Source: Anaeramoeba flamelloides (lineage: Eukaryota > Metamonada > Anaeramoebidae). From it: a stretch of 64,000 bases of DNA. Within the stretch, counting starts at the first letter, position 1. Every line of letters starts with the position of its first letter. The stretch lies in assembly GCA_027625915.1 (NCBI GenBank), contig JANTQA010000057.1, positions 1,426,001-1,490,000 of the forward strand. Direction: 5' to 3'. The notes beneath the pieces are model-generated. The model was given only the letters and a program-made list of their open reading frames with translations. It did no database searches and had not been told where the DNA came from. This document shows positions 47,621 to 59,374 of this stretch, one piece after another. The position numbers were made by a program, and so were the translations under genes.

Positions 47621-47849
47621 AAACTTTTTAATAAAGGGGGTAGTAACTCTTATATTTTTTTTTCAAAAGATAATATAGTAATTATTTATACAGGAGTGGC
47701 ATTAAAACCTGTAAAAAATTCATAATAAAACTTTACAGAAATAAGTTATTATTTTCAAAAAAAGTACATTGTTTTCAATTAAAGTTTCGGTAAAAGGATA
47801 AGACCCTTTTATGTTATATTTTGGGATCAAATTAGAAAAAAAAAACTTT

Positions 47850-49000
47850 ACAAACATTTATAATTTGGAAATCTCACTATTCGAAATTTATGAAGGTAAA
47901 TAAGATTTAGATAACCTATGATATTTAATTTAATTTAATTTTAAATATAGATTAAAAATAATTCAAATATTGATTCATTTACGATTTAATAATTCATCTT
48001 TTATTTTATTTACAAATATTAATAACTTTTCTTTTAATTTAATACTTTAATTAATATTCATTTTCAAATATTAAGAGTAGATACAAGGAACTGTGAATAT
48101 TAAAATTGTTTAATTAAGAATATTTATATATTGTTTATTATTAGAATTATTAATTTAAAATCATTTTATCTGTTTGTAGTATGTAAAAAAATTAGAAATA
48201 ATAATAAAACCTGTTGATAAGTTTTAATATATTGGTTATTAATATCCTAATAAATGGATTAAAATTAAGAATGGGCCATTAATTATTGAGTAAAAATATT
48301 GAAAATAAAAAGTATTTATTTTAGGTTATAAGTTATATTTTACATATTTTGAAAAAGTATTACAGTCAGTACCATTTTTAAGGCAAAAACTTAAAACGAA
48401 ATTTAAGGCAAAAAAAAATCTCAAATTAAAGCACAAAATTTAAAAATTTTTTTTTTACAATTTATTTTACTAGAACCTAAATTTTGTGCCCTAATTTGAG
48501 ATTTTTATTATGTCTTAAATTTCGTTTTAAGTTTGTGCCTTAAAAGTGGAACTGGCTGTACGGTGGGAATTTATAATTTTATTGATTCTTTATTTTTCTT
48601 GATTTTTTGTTTCAACAAAAAGAAAAAACGATTTGAATTCGTCCGTCAATCAAAAAATAATATTTTATTAATTGTAAAATATAAAATGTAATTTATTTCG
48701 GATTTAGTGGGGTTTTTAGACTGACTTATTATTGGACTTCGGGGTTTTATTTTTAAGGGTATTTTTATTCACTTCCTTTAGAGACAATAATATTCCTTTC
48801 TTCTTCAAAGAAAATAAAGTTTTTTAAATAATCCAGAAACCGTTGGGATTTTGAAACTTTTTAATCAAGATAAAAATAGATCAAACTTTTAAAAACAAGA
48901 ATTCATTTCAAAAAATAGATTTAAAAGTAAGTTTACTCTTTTAGTAATCAGATTTTTTACTTCATTTTTCAATCTCAATATGCGGTTTAATTTTTTGAAT
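47850..49000 (-). repeat. R2 repeat interrupted by M1
   Basis: The reverse complement follows 45310-46420 and 35640-36960. Landmark: ATTCACTTCCTTTAGAGACAATAATATT near 48768 against AATATTATTATCTGTAGAGGAAGTGAAT near 45460. The M1 copy inside sits at a different point from the one in the 36-kb R2 copy. Confidence 0.65.
48363..48559. mobile_element. M1 MITE, complete copy
   Basis: TA-CAGTCAGTACCATTTTTAA at the left, TTAAAAGTGGAACTGGCTGT-A at the right, about 197 bp, imperfect palindrome in the R2 copy. Confidence 0.85.
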
Positions 49001-49390
49001 ATACTTTTTGATTTACTAGAAGATTTTTTTGGTTTACTCACCCCTTAAATTTAACACTTATACTGTTGTATTATTCGAGTAAAATAATTGAAAATAGATT
49101 AGTCAGCCTTTTTCTTGAAATTCCTCGACTGTTTTTCAACTCATTAAATATTTATTATAAAGTTAAAAATGTTAATCAAAATAGTCGATTTTTTGGAATT
49201 ATTGATAATCAAATTTAAAATTGTAAACAAAACCCAAACAAAAATTTCTTAATATAAATTATTACAGACACTAGTAACTAATTTTTTTTTCAATTAACAA
49301 ATGTACAACACACTTAAATTATTTCCAAACCAAATTTGATCCAAGAAATTATCATTTTTTTAAAAAAATTTCTTAAAAAAATATTCAGGA

Positions 49391-50173
49391 ATGACAAACA
49401 AAGAACAAGAAGAAATCAAAAAGCCAAACCTTATGAAAGAGATCAAAATTGATAAACTGTGTTTAAATATCTCAGTTGGTGAAAGTGGAGATAGATTAAC
49501 AAGAGCATCAAAAGTGCTTGAACAATTAACCAAACAAAAGCCAGTTCAATCAAGAGGTTTGTTTTTTGATTTTATAAAATGAGACTAGTTTGTAAATACA
49601 CTTTGTACTCAGAAGATGCCTTGTTCATAACTAAAAATTAAAATTGTTTTTCTTTTTTATTTAACTCACCTTTGCTTTTTTTTTTTTTTATCGTCCCAAT
49701 TTTTCCTTTTTTTTTATTGTTCCAATTTAAAAATGTGTGAACAAAAAATTGTACCAAATCGATCTTTTCAAAATTCCCATAACCAAACAAAAACAAAAGC
49801 AAGGTTAACAATTAGAGGGTTTGGTATTCGAAGAAATGAAAAAATTGCAACCCATGTTACAGTCCGAGGCAAAAAAGCAGAAGAAATTCTCGAAAGAGGT
49901 CTTAGAGTAAAGGAATTCGAACTTCGTAAAGGGTGCTTCACCAAAACAGGAACCTTTGGCTTTGGTATCGAAGAACATATCGATCTTGGAATGAGATACG
50001 ATCCTAATGTCGGTATCTATGGTATGGATTTCTATGTGATCTTAAAAAGACCAGGTTACAGAGTTGCTGAAAAAAAAAGATGTAAAGCAGCAGTCGGTAA
50101 AAATCATAGAGTAAATAAAGAAGATGCTATTAAATGGTTTGAAACAAAATTTGAAGGTTACATTATTGATTAA
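49391..50173 (+). CDS. RPL11: 60S ribosomal protein uL5 (RPL11)
   Basis: Two exons, 49391-49556 and 49800-50173, joined in phase 1 through a 243-nt GT-AG intron; 179 residues, as expected for the family. Conserved blocks: [34 protein letters not shown], then across the splice [51 protein letters not shown] and [14 protein letters not shown]. It belongs to the central protuberance of the large subunit and binds 5S rRNA with uL18. The assembled joint reproduces the [19 protein letters not shown] region of animal proteins, which confirms the acceptor choice. Confidence 0.98.
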
Positions 50174-51768
50174 ACTTTCTCTTTTTTGGATCCCTTCTTT
50201 TTTTTTTTTGATTTTAATTCAAGTTTTTTCTTTTTTGATTTTTTGAAATAAAAAAAAAAATCAATAAGAAATTTATTCACCAATTTAAGATTCCATATAT
50301 CACATTTTTGGGTTTTAAATTAAAAAAACAAAGCAACAATACTTGGAAAAAAAAAAAAAAATCGATTCCTTTTATTATTAATGTTTTATTCATTTTTATT
50401 TTTAATTTTTCTTCTTTGTGGTGTGATCTTGAATAGATCACCTGAATTTGAAACTTAAAGTCTGAGACTAAAATCCATCACTTAGGAATTCAGCCAAAAG
50501 AAAAAATGTTTTTATTAAGAGAAACTTTTGTAAACTCTTTTCCTTTCGCGCGATCAAACTTAAAAATGAAAAAAGACTATTTTCTTTGAAAAAAAGATTT
50601 CTTCAATCGTATTTTTCAAAGATTAAAATATTTTGTTTTGAGTAAACTTATCTCTTTTACAGTTAAAGTAATTAAATTTTTTTTTCTCCTAGCTCTAATT
50701 TAGGCCAAATTAAAATTTGTGGGATTAAATTTGGGTCTTCTTTTATATTTTTTTCATGTTTCTTCTTTTGTTAGTGTTAAAAAACAAAAAAATTACTAAC
50801 CAAATCCCCAAATTTTGACATTTTCTAAAAAGATCTTAAATTTACAATACTTGTTTCAATATTTTTTTTTCAAGTAATTTCTTTTTAAGGGTGGAGGTAC
50901 TTTCTTTTTATCCCAACACTATCATGAAAAAATTTTTTATCGAAAAAAATATTAAATATTTGCTAATTATTCACTTTTTGATAAATTCAATTAAAATAAA
51001 AACGATTATTTAATAAGAGATCTTGAATCAAAAATTATTTTTTGAGATATTTTTCAATTTAATTTGAAAAAAATAATTTTTCAGGTTCTATAAAGAATTT
51101 TTTCAACTTGATAGTAAAAAATTTAAAATTTTTTTCTCTACATTTAATGAGTTGTTTTATTATCGTTTAAAAGAAACCCCCATTCCAAAAATTTGTAGAT
51201 ACCCAAAATCAAAAATAGACAAAAAAAAACCTAATTTTTTGTATTTTTCCAAACCTAATATCAAACCACATTTAAATTACTCCGTATTATTGTTTTTCTA
51301 TGAAATTATTTTTATCCAAATAAGTGAATATATATATAAAGAAAAAATAAAATCTCGGTGTGTCCAAAAAGAAGAAAACTGATGGTAACAAAAAAAAAAA
51401 ATATTGGTTTTTTGTTTAAATTTTCAACAATAATCGTTGATCAATCCAATGATAAGATACCTATAAACCAATTATATGTGATTTTTCAATTTCAAAAACT
51501 CAACTATAACCGTTCCGATTGACTATTGGAAAAAAATTCCCAATCAAACATAAAATATGATGTAATTGGGATAAAGTAACTCCAAAAAAAAAAAAAAAAT
51601 AGAAGAAAAAAAAGAAATAGTTAATAAAATCAAAAATTTTTTCCAAATCAAATGTAAAATGTTATATTGTTATTCTTTTGAACTGTTTAAACTATGTTAA
51701 ATGGTTGGAATTTTTGGTTTTTTTTTTTTAAATTTAATAAATCTATTACAAATAAGAAAATCAATTAC

Positions 51769-51958
51769 TGTCAGTTCGGCTTTTAATACACAAACTGTTA
51801 ATGGAATTTAAGGTCCAATAAAAATCTCAAATTAAGACACAAAATTTAAATTCGGGTAAAATAATTCATGTAAAAAATAATTCCAAAAATTATGCTTTCA
51901 TTTGAGATTTTTTTGTGACTTAAATTTTGTGTTAATTTTATTTTTTCAAAGTCGAATG
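51769..51958. mobile_element. M1 MITE, diverged copy
   Basis: Starts CTGTCAGTTCGGCTTTTAA, keeps CAATAAAAATCTCAAATTAAG in the left half and a TTTGAGATTTTTTTGTGAC counterpart in the right; the right terminus is decayed. Confidence 0.65.
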
Positions 51959-52434
51959 GGCTTTATTTTTACTCTTAAGGAATTATTTATTGATTTCAAT
52001 TGGAAAAACTATTTTTTTATTGATTTTCCCTTCGGTTTTTTTTTTACTTTAAGAAATAAAAAAAACATAAGCACTCTAATACACTTGACGACACTTGGTG
52101 GGTCTTGTTAGAACTGCTGAAACTCTTTAATTTTATCAAGATTTTTTTTATCCTATCTACAATTCAGGCAATATTATAAGCTCATGTGATTTCTTTTATT
52201 TAATAAACGAAAAAAAAAATTATTTTTAAATAAAGAGAAGAATAAGAGTAAGAAAAACAAAAAAAAAAAAAAAAAAAAAGGAAAAAACAGTAAAAACTCC
52301 ATTGGGGTGTTTTTTTGTATACAAAGTGTTGAATGAGTTGGTTTTTATTTCTTTTTATGTCATTTTTTTTTGGGACATTGTCATAGATGTTCTTTAATAA
52401 TTGGTTCCTAATATTAGAACAGTTATAGATCAAA

Positions 52435-52468
<34 letters not shown>

Positions 52469-52469
52469 C

Positions 52470-52770
52470 TTTATTAAGTTTTAATTTAGAACTTTATAAG
52501 TGGGTTGTGTCTTCAAAGTGTTTATTTTTTAAGAATAAGATTAGTTTTTGGAATTTTCTTTTCAGTTGTTTTTTTTTTTTTTTTTTGCAAGTTTCCCAAA
52601 TCTTGTTTTTGCAAAATACCAGTAAAATACAAACTCGGTAGTGAAAATACAGTCCAAGTAACGACTTGGTAGATATTATTAAAGTTTAATTAGTTTTAAT
52701 TTTTGTTGGTTTTAGATCGCATTTATTGGATTTATTTATCTTGGGTTGCTAAAATATGATTTTTTGAGAT
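52470..52770 (-). repeat. F3 repeat, intermediate copy
   Basis: Same orientation as 41160-41540: GCAAGTTTCCCAAATCTTGTTTT, CAAAATACCAGTA, and GGTTTTAGATCGCAT match its GCAAGTTTCCCAAATCTTGTTTT, CAAAATCCCAGTA and GGCTTTAGATCACAT. More AT-rich than the 41-kb copy, as expected of decay. Confidence 0.7.
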
Positions 52771-55423
52771 TATCAATTCTTTTTTGTTTAAGAATACAGA
52801 TGACCATGTTTTCATTTTTTAAAATATCAACCAATTACATCCCCTTAAGTTCAAAAAATAAACCTCGGCTCATAACAAAATTACTTGTTATATACCCTCC
52901 TATACAAAAAACTACCCTCGAGGTATTTAAAGTGGATTTAAAATAAAATTACACAGATTTGAACCATTTTATATCCATTTTCATCTTCCTTCAAGATAAT
53001 GTTTTCATGCCATAGTGGTGTTCGATATTTTACTAAATGGTGTTCAGAATATTTAAAAACTTGTAAATGTTCCAATATACTCAAAAGAAGAAGAAGAAGA
53101 AGATACAATTAAAAAGCTTAAAAAGAGAATTATTGAAGAAATAAATAAAAAAAAAAAATAAAATAAAAATAATAATGTTCTACAAACAAACATAAATTAA
53201 TAATACATCTGAAACGAAAAGATGGTTATTTTCAAAAAAATAATTACAAATAATGGTAATAAGTTTTGATTCAATCAGTATACAACAAATTAATAATTTC
53301 CAATAATTATTTTATCCCATTCAACTTTAGTTACAATCAAAATAATAAAATTAGGATAATCCCTTGAAAAAAAAAATAAATAAAATGAAAAAAAAATAAT
53401 TTTTTTTTTTGTAATTTCTAAATTTTTTTTATCAACAATTAATATTTAGGCATAATTAAAAACTGATTTAAAACTATTTGAATATTACAAGAAATAAAAA
53501 ACTAAATTTATTTTTTTTTTACTATATATAAAAAATTAACTTGGCATTCTCTAATTATTTTTTTATCTAAATCTTTTTCATTTTTTGGGGATTTAATATA
53601 TTTTTTTTATGAAAAGGTTATTTTAATTGTAATAAATTTATTAAAAAAGTGAAATGTGGAAACATTTATTGAGCAAATTTTTTTGGATATATTTTCAAAA
53701 AAATATCATTTTTGTCTGATTAAATGGATTAATACTTTAACTTTCATTCGGATAAATAACTTTTTTTGGTAAAAATTAGGAATTATCATGATTTTGTCTT
53801 GTCTTGTGATTTTTTTTTCTTCAATGTTCATGATTAAAGTGACCAACTGATTTTTTTATGAAGAAAACAACCTACTTAATTGTCCTTAAATTTTGTAGCA
53901 AATATTATGATCTTGAATATTTATTTCTCTGTAAAAAATTAAATTTAATGTTAAAAAAAAATTAATAAGTACTATCAAGAAATGAAAGAATAAAATCATT
54001 GCTAAAGTTTTTTGGGTTATGTTGTAATCATTGTCTTTTCAGGAAGTTTAATAATTCAAAAAGTCAAGACTAATGAAAAACTTTTTTTAAGTTGACTAAA
54101 TCAATCAAATAACAAAATTTAGAGAAAGTTTCCAATTTAAATCTGTTATATTTCGGTTGAGTCTTCTCTTTGGGAACCTATTTTGTGAAATAATTGTTGA
54201 TTTTTTTAATAAATGTTGATTACAAAAGAGTAAAAATTGATAATTCACAAAAATGTTTGTGAATTTTTTTGTTAGACTTGCGATTTTTGAAAATTTTTTT
54301 ATGAGCATTAAAAGAAAGAACTTTATTGGTTGAAATACTTTGAAAACTTGTATACAAATTGACAATAATTCTGGAGTTTGGTACAAAAATTTTGCAACAG
54401 TCATTTTCAATACTGGTATATGAATTAAAAATGGAAAAATTTTTCACTTCTTTTTCAATTTCCTTTTTCAAGTAGAACCACCAACACCAGCCTCCACTTC
54501 TTTGAGAACACAATTTCAAAAAGAAAAAAATGGTTTAGGGTGAGAAATTTTTTTCCCATTTATAATTCAAATACCAGTAGTCTTGTGTATGAATAATAAA
54601 TGTGAAAAAATTGGCACAACACTTAAGTCTTCTTTTTCATTTTTTAACAAGAGTTTCCAAACAAATAGATTGTATTTTGTGATTACTTACATTATTTGGT
54701 TTATCCCATTTTTTATAAGACATATTGAAATATATTGGATGAATACTCAGTAAAACCAAGGTTTCTGTTTTGAGAAAAAAGATAATTAATTGAAATTAGT
54801 ACCCGATTTGAATTCCAAATACCAATAGAAAAATCAGATTTTCAAAAAAAAAGACCAAATAAAGAAAAATAATTCAAATAACCAGATTTATTCAGAAATC
54901 AGAACTTTCAAAACTTGTAAAACCAAAAAATAACTTTTTTATTTCTTCTTAATCACAACTTTCAAAAATAAATTTTTCTCCAATGATTACGTAACTTTAT
55001 CAAATACTTATTTGAAAAGAATAATTGTATTTCTCTTTCTCTTTCAAGATTTCTCATTTAATTTTTAAACACACAAACACCCACCACACATTTTGAGTTT
55101 TTCAAACCACAGAAATTACTAAGGAAAATAGAATTATCTACTTTTTTTTTGAATTGCCATAATGTTTCAAAAAAATACATCTCTTTCCAACCAAATTTAC
55201 CATTTAGTAATAAAAAAAAGGATAACCTAGAATCTCAAAAATTAAATCTATATCTCAAAAACTCGATCTTTTTCATTTTCTTCAATTTTTTTTTCTTTTT
55301 TTACTTTTCTTTAGTCAAACAAAAAAGAATAAAAAAGAAAAAAAAAAAAAAAAAATTATTATTCGAAACAAATCTTCTCAATAAAAAAAACAATCCACTA
55401 AAGCAAATAACACCAAAAAACAC

Positions 55424-58400
55424 ATGAGTCAAAATGAGGAATTAAATCAATTAATTGAAGCAATTCTAATTCAATATTCACCACAAACGGATCAAGAAAC
55501 AAGAATCAAAGCACATGAATTAACTGAGAGTTTTAAAGAAGCCAAGAATTTAGAACTTTCTGTGGAGTTATTTCGTAGCCACGAAAATGGGCCCTATGTA
55601 AGGTACTTTGCGCTTCAAAGCATTGAGTACATGATCAGGAATTGCTGGGAAAGCGATCAAGAATTGCGAACGCCATTACGTCAGAGTGTTACGTTTTTGT
55701 TTACTGCAACAAAGCCGCTGATTGAAGAGGAACAATTTATCAAAGAAAAGGTTGCCTCATTAGTTTCCGAAATCGCCAAAAGGGAATGGCCCAAAGGGTG
55801 GCCTGAAATGATTGACGAGTTGGTAGAGATTGGCACCCAATCTGAGACGCAATGTGAGTTATCACTAATCTTCATCCGATCGTTCAGTGAGGAATTGTTT
55901 ATTTATGTTGAAGCAAAGGACTTGGGCGCTCGAAGAAGATTGGAATTAAAAAACTCTATGAAGAGAGAAATCCCCAAAGTGATCGAGAAATTAATTGCCC
56001 CCGCGTTTGAACGCTTTTATCTTACCCTGAACGACTCAAATGAAAATATGGTTCGAATCTCCCAAAAGATGATCAATATTTGCTTACGGGCGTGTGCGAG
56101 TCTGTTCTCTTGGGTAAACCCACAGATCGTATATAAGTATCGGCTCTTAATTGCAATTTGCCAATTGCTCAACCATTTAGATTTCCGTGAAATTGCAGCA
56201 GATAGCCTCTCCTTATTTTCGCAGAGAAGACTTGAAGAAAGAGGACGGATTAGGACGAGGAACAAGAAATCCCAAACCAATAAGGGCAACTCAAACAAAT
56301 ATTCAAAAAACAACAGTAATAAGAATTCCTTAACTTTGGTCAAGAAGGAAAAAGAACAAATTTCCATGCTAATTGAAACCTTATATGAGTTTTACCAAGA
56401 AAGGTTTGTAAGCGATCAGAATTCTTTGAATTTTGAAAAGACTCTGGCGAGGAGTGTTGCGTCGTTATTCCAAGCCTTTGCACCCGAGCTAGTTTTCCCA
56501 AGCCAGAATCAAGATTCTTTAAATTTTAGTAAAAAGTTTTTCCAAATCCCTTTATATTTGTCTTCCCACGAATCGCTCTCGATTAGCATGTCCATAATTT
56601 CCTTTTGGTGCTTTTTGTTCGCGCCGCCACCAGCAAATCCTAAAAAAAAAAGTTTAAAATCTAAGCATATTAATAACAACTTTAATCACGCTATTGTCAG
56701 ATTGGGGCCCCTGGCAGATGAGATTGTAGTGAAGGTTTTGGAAAAGGTCTGGGAAAAATATATCTCATTAGAAAGCATTATCCAATTAGGCTTTGACAAC
56801 ATTATAAACCGATCAAATAATAATAACCAATCTCTAATTTCGGAATATATCCGTGAAGACTTTGCGGATTCGATTGAGCTCGAAGAATTTATCGATGAAT
56901 ACCGTTCAAAATTATACCTGTTGTGCCGCGGCTTAGCAGCAAGAAGACCAGCATATGCATTGGAGACACTGATTAACGGGATGACTGCATTATTAAATGA
57001 AGAGCCCAACACAACCCAAAACGAGGAAAAGACATATTTGGACGAAGATGGGATCCTAACAGAACACCACCCATTAATTTGCAAGTTTAAAGCGATATTG
57101 TATTTGGCTAGGGGCATTGTAGCTGGGTTAGAACGAGTGAAAAGAACGTCATCAAATTCCAAAAACAGTTTTTTGAAAAAGCCCGTGATGGATTTAATTA
57201 TCCCATTATTGGAATTACTATGTGAATATCCATCCAACCAGCCATTGCTCATTTCTTCAGTCTGTGAATGCCTCTTGTGCTTTGATTGGTACTATACCAA
57301 CAATGAGCAAATAAGCAAAGTTGTCATCGATAAATTATTCGCGTTGCTAACATATAAAAATGAAATTGAAAAGCAAAATAATACACCTTTGGATAAGTTA
57401 TCCCAAAAATCATTAAAAGTGCGAATTAGCGCAAGTACTGGCTTTGCGCAATTAATGCATTCTGTACCAAAAAAATTTTCAAATTTATTAGAGCCTCTCT
57501 ATACAGCAACAAAGGAAATGCTTGACAATCATTTGGTCAGAGATTCTGAAAAGCCTTCGTTATGCCAGGCAGTAATCGAACTATCAAACAAAAATGATTT
57601 GTTCAATGCCCAATCAGTTATTGTGGAAAATTTTTGTGAAGAGCCCATAACAATATTGCTTTCCGAGGATTTTACTAACATCATTCAAGATCCTGAACAA
57701 TTTTTAAATTTTATTGGGATAATTAATCTATCAAATGAAGAAAGCCAATTAAGATCTCAATCAAATCGAGCAAATCTCTATAATATTTTGGAATTGATTA
57801 TGAATGTTTTGTCTTCAGTTAAAAGATTAAGTTCATTTGCAAGGACGGACAATGAAGTTAAAGAATTAATCATTGAAAAATATCAAGAAAAATATAACAA
57901 TAATGGTAATTTCAATAATAATAATAATAATAAAAATGGAAAGGGGAGAGGAAGAGGAAAGAGAAGAGGGAGAGGAAGAGGAAGAGGGAAAAACCAAAAT
58001 CAAAAAAAATTAAATGATCTTGATTATATCCTTCAAAATGAAAAATACCCAAACCCTCTATTTATTCAATATTTTACCTCAATATTACCATCTTTAGGTG
58101 CCATTATCAATTCCTTAAATTTATTATTTACTGACGAAATAAGAAACGTTTTGCCAGAAGAAAGTGTGCCTATTTTAAATCCACTTCGAGTTGCAGAATT
58201 AAAAACTAAAATATTCCAATATGAGATTGATGAATTAACGCATATTGTCAAAAAGGAGCAAATTAAGGAATTTCTATTACACGGGATCGTTCCAGAAAAC
58301 CATTCACCGATAAAGATTTTCCAAATCTCATTATCCTATTGGATTTATCTAATCAGAAAGCAAATTTATAAATTACTTCAGCATGGTTGTAAAACCCAAA

Positions 58401-59374
58401 GTAGCGATTTCTATCTAATACCAGGGCTGAACGAATTTATTGTTAACTCAATCCTTTCAAACGAAAACTTTATCAACCCAATTGATTTTTCTTTTATTAT
58501 CGAAGAAGTGCTATCGCCATATTATCTCAACACCCCACTCGAGGAATTCAAAAGCATAATTATTCCCATTTATCCTTCAATATTTCAATTGTTTATCAAT
58601 CGGTTAAAGACAATCTGGCCATCCTTTTCGCAAATTGATAACCAGGGCAATGAAAATGATTACGAGACGCAATGCTTAGACGAAATTATTGGCGACGAAA
58701 TGATCTTAGAATTCACTTATTCAGTCTTAAAATTTTTAGATCAAATTTTCAAAAAAAGTGCGGCCAAAAATAATAATTCAACTAAAAATCTTTCAATATG
58801 CGATTTAACCTTAAATCATAAACGATTAATTAACCCAATATTCGAAATATTAGAAATTTTGATTCAAGTCCCAGATTCATTGTCTTTAGATCGCGCAATT
58901 AGAATCTTAAATAAAATCATTCCTTTAATCTTTAATCAAAAATTCTTTGATTTCATCTATAACAATTTATTAACAACCGCAATTTCCGCCTTAACACAAA
59001 AGAAAACCGAAAATGAAATAAAACTTTTACTTTCTTTGATTTATAAAATATATACAGTTGGCGGTAACCAATATTTTAAAAAATTCTTTTCAATTTTACA
59101 AAATCTCCAAAACATCGCAACTGAAGACATAAATAAATTAAGAAATGAATTAAAAAGAAACGCTGGGTTTAAGAGTTCCCGTTTAGCAATAAGATCCTTT
59201 TTGGAAATTGCTGTCGGACATAGCCTTTTTGGTTCAAAGAAAACCAGAATTCAAGATTCTACTTCAAAATTGGTTCCTTCAAATCAAAAAAAGGCTGCTA
59301 GAAGAAGAGGGTTTATCAAAGGTCAAAAGAAAAAAAAATATAAGAGGAAAAAGAGAAAAAAGTGTAAAAAATAA
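55424..59374 (+). CDS. Exportin-5 homologue (importin-beta superfamily)
   Basis: Intronless, 1316 residues (human exportin-5: about 1200). The N-terminal third matches exportin-5 best: FALQSIEYMIRNCWES, the REWPKGWPEMIDEL block with SETQCELSLIFIRSF, and SWVNPQIVYKYRLL. C-terminally, FKSSRLAIRSFLEIAVG fits the final conserved helix (FKRLIAGCIG in animals). Exportin-5 (HASTY in plants) works with Ran-GTP to carry structured RNAs, tRNA or pre-60S particles out of the nucleus. Additions: an Asn/Ser/Lys-rich insertion at about 276-308, an RG-rich stretch at 839-857 (GKGRGRGK, RRGRGRGRG), and a very basic end (KKKKYKRKKRKKCKK) after about 1289. These could add RNA contacts (inference). Codons in the first two kilobases are less AT-biased than in the last. 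Confidence 0.88.
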   Translation: MSQNEELNQLIEAILIQYSPQTDQETRIKAHELTESFKEAKNLELSVELFRSHENGPYVRYFALQSIEYMIRNCWESDQELRTPLRQSVTFLFTATKPLIEEEQFIKEKVASLVSEIAKREWPKGWPEMIDELVEIGTQSETQCELSLIFIRSFSEELFIYVEAKDLGARRRLELKNSMKREIPKVIEKLIAPAFERFYLTLNDSNENMVRISQKMINICLRACASLFSWVNPQIVYKYRLLIAICQLLNHLDFREIAADSLSLFSQRRLEERGRIRTRNKKSQTNKGNSNKYSKNNSNKNSLTLVKKEKEQISMLIETLYEFYQERFVSDQNSLNFEKTLARSVASLFQAFAPELVFPSQNQDSLNFSKKFFQIPLYLSSHESLSISMSIISFWCFLFAPPPANPKKKSLKSKHINNNFNHAIVRLGPLADEIVVKVLEKVWEKYISLESIIQLGFDNIINRSNNNNQSLISEYIREDFADSIELEEFIDEYRSKLYLLCRGLAARRPAYALETLINGMTALLNEEPNTTQNEEKTYLDEDGILTEHHPLICKFKAILYLARGIVAGLERVKRTSSNSKNSFLKKPVMDLIIPLLELLCEYPSNQPLLISSVCECLLCFDWYYTNNEQISKVVIDKLFALLTYKNEIEKQNNTPLDKLSQKSLKVRISASTGFAQLMHSVPKKFSNLLEPLYTATKEMLDNHLVRDSEKPSLCQAVIELSNKNDLFNAQSVIVENFCEEPITILLSEDFTNIIQDPEQFLNFIGIINLSNEESQLRSQSNRANLYNILELIMNVLSSVKRLSSFARTDNEVKELIIEKYQEKYNNNGNFNNNNNNKNGKGRGRGKRRGRGRGRGKNQNQKKLNDLDYILQNEKYPNPLFIQYFTSILPSLGAIINSLNLLFTDEIRNVLPEESVPILNPLRVAELKTKIFQYEIDELTHIVKKEQIKEFLLHGIVPENHSPIKIFQISLSYWIYLIRKQIYKLLQHGCKTQSSDFYLIPGLNEFIVNSILSNENFINPIDFSFIIEEVLSPYYLNTPLEEFKSIIIPIYPSIFQLFINRLKTIWPSFSQIDNQGNENDYETQCLDEIIGDEMILEFTYSVLKFLDQIFKKSAAKNNNSTKNLSICDLTLNHKRLINPIFEILEILIQVPDSLSLDRAIRILNKIIPLIFNQKFFDFIYNNLLTTAISALTQKKTENEIKLLLSLIYKIYTVGGNQYFKKFFSILQNLQNIATEDINKLRNELKRNAGFKSSRLAIRSFLEIAVGHSLFGSKKTRIQDSTSKLVPSNQKKAARRRGFIKGQKKKKYKRKKRKKCKK

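Larger units (their letters stand above)
44807..49390. other. Intergenic region made largely of R1 and R2 repeats
   Basis: About 4.6 kb. Some 3.3 kb can be assigned to three neighbouring repeat copies: R2 (+), R1 (-), R2 (-) with a nested M1. No intact coding frame. Confidence 0.6.
50174..55423. other. Intergenic region, few features
   Basis: About 5.2 kb. It holds one M1 copy, an (AT)n tract at about 52436-52466, an F3 copy and a short AAG tract at about 53085-53103. Open frames at 51152-51382 and, on the minus strand, 54105-54519 have no ATG-started, family-like content. The last 300 bases before 55424 are A/T tracts with a C/A-rich patch (ACACAAACACCCACCACACA) that may be part of the exportin promoter. 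Confidence 0.5.

Noticed and set aside
54105-54519. Two overlapping minus-strand frames of about 100 codons
   Set aside because: The longer starts without ATG, composition is mostly Asn, Lys, Phe and Ile, and no splice sites join them into anything recognisable.
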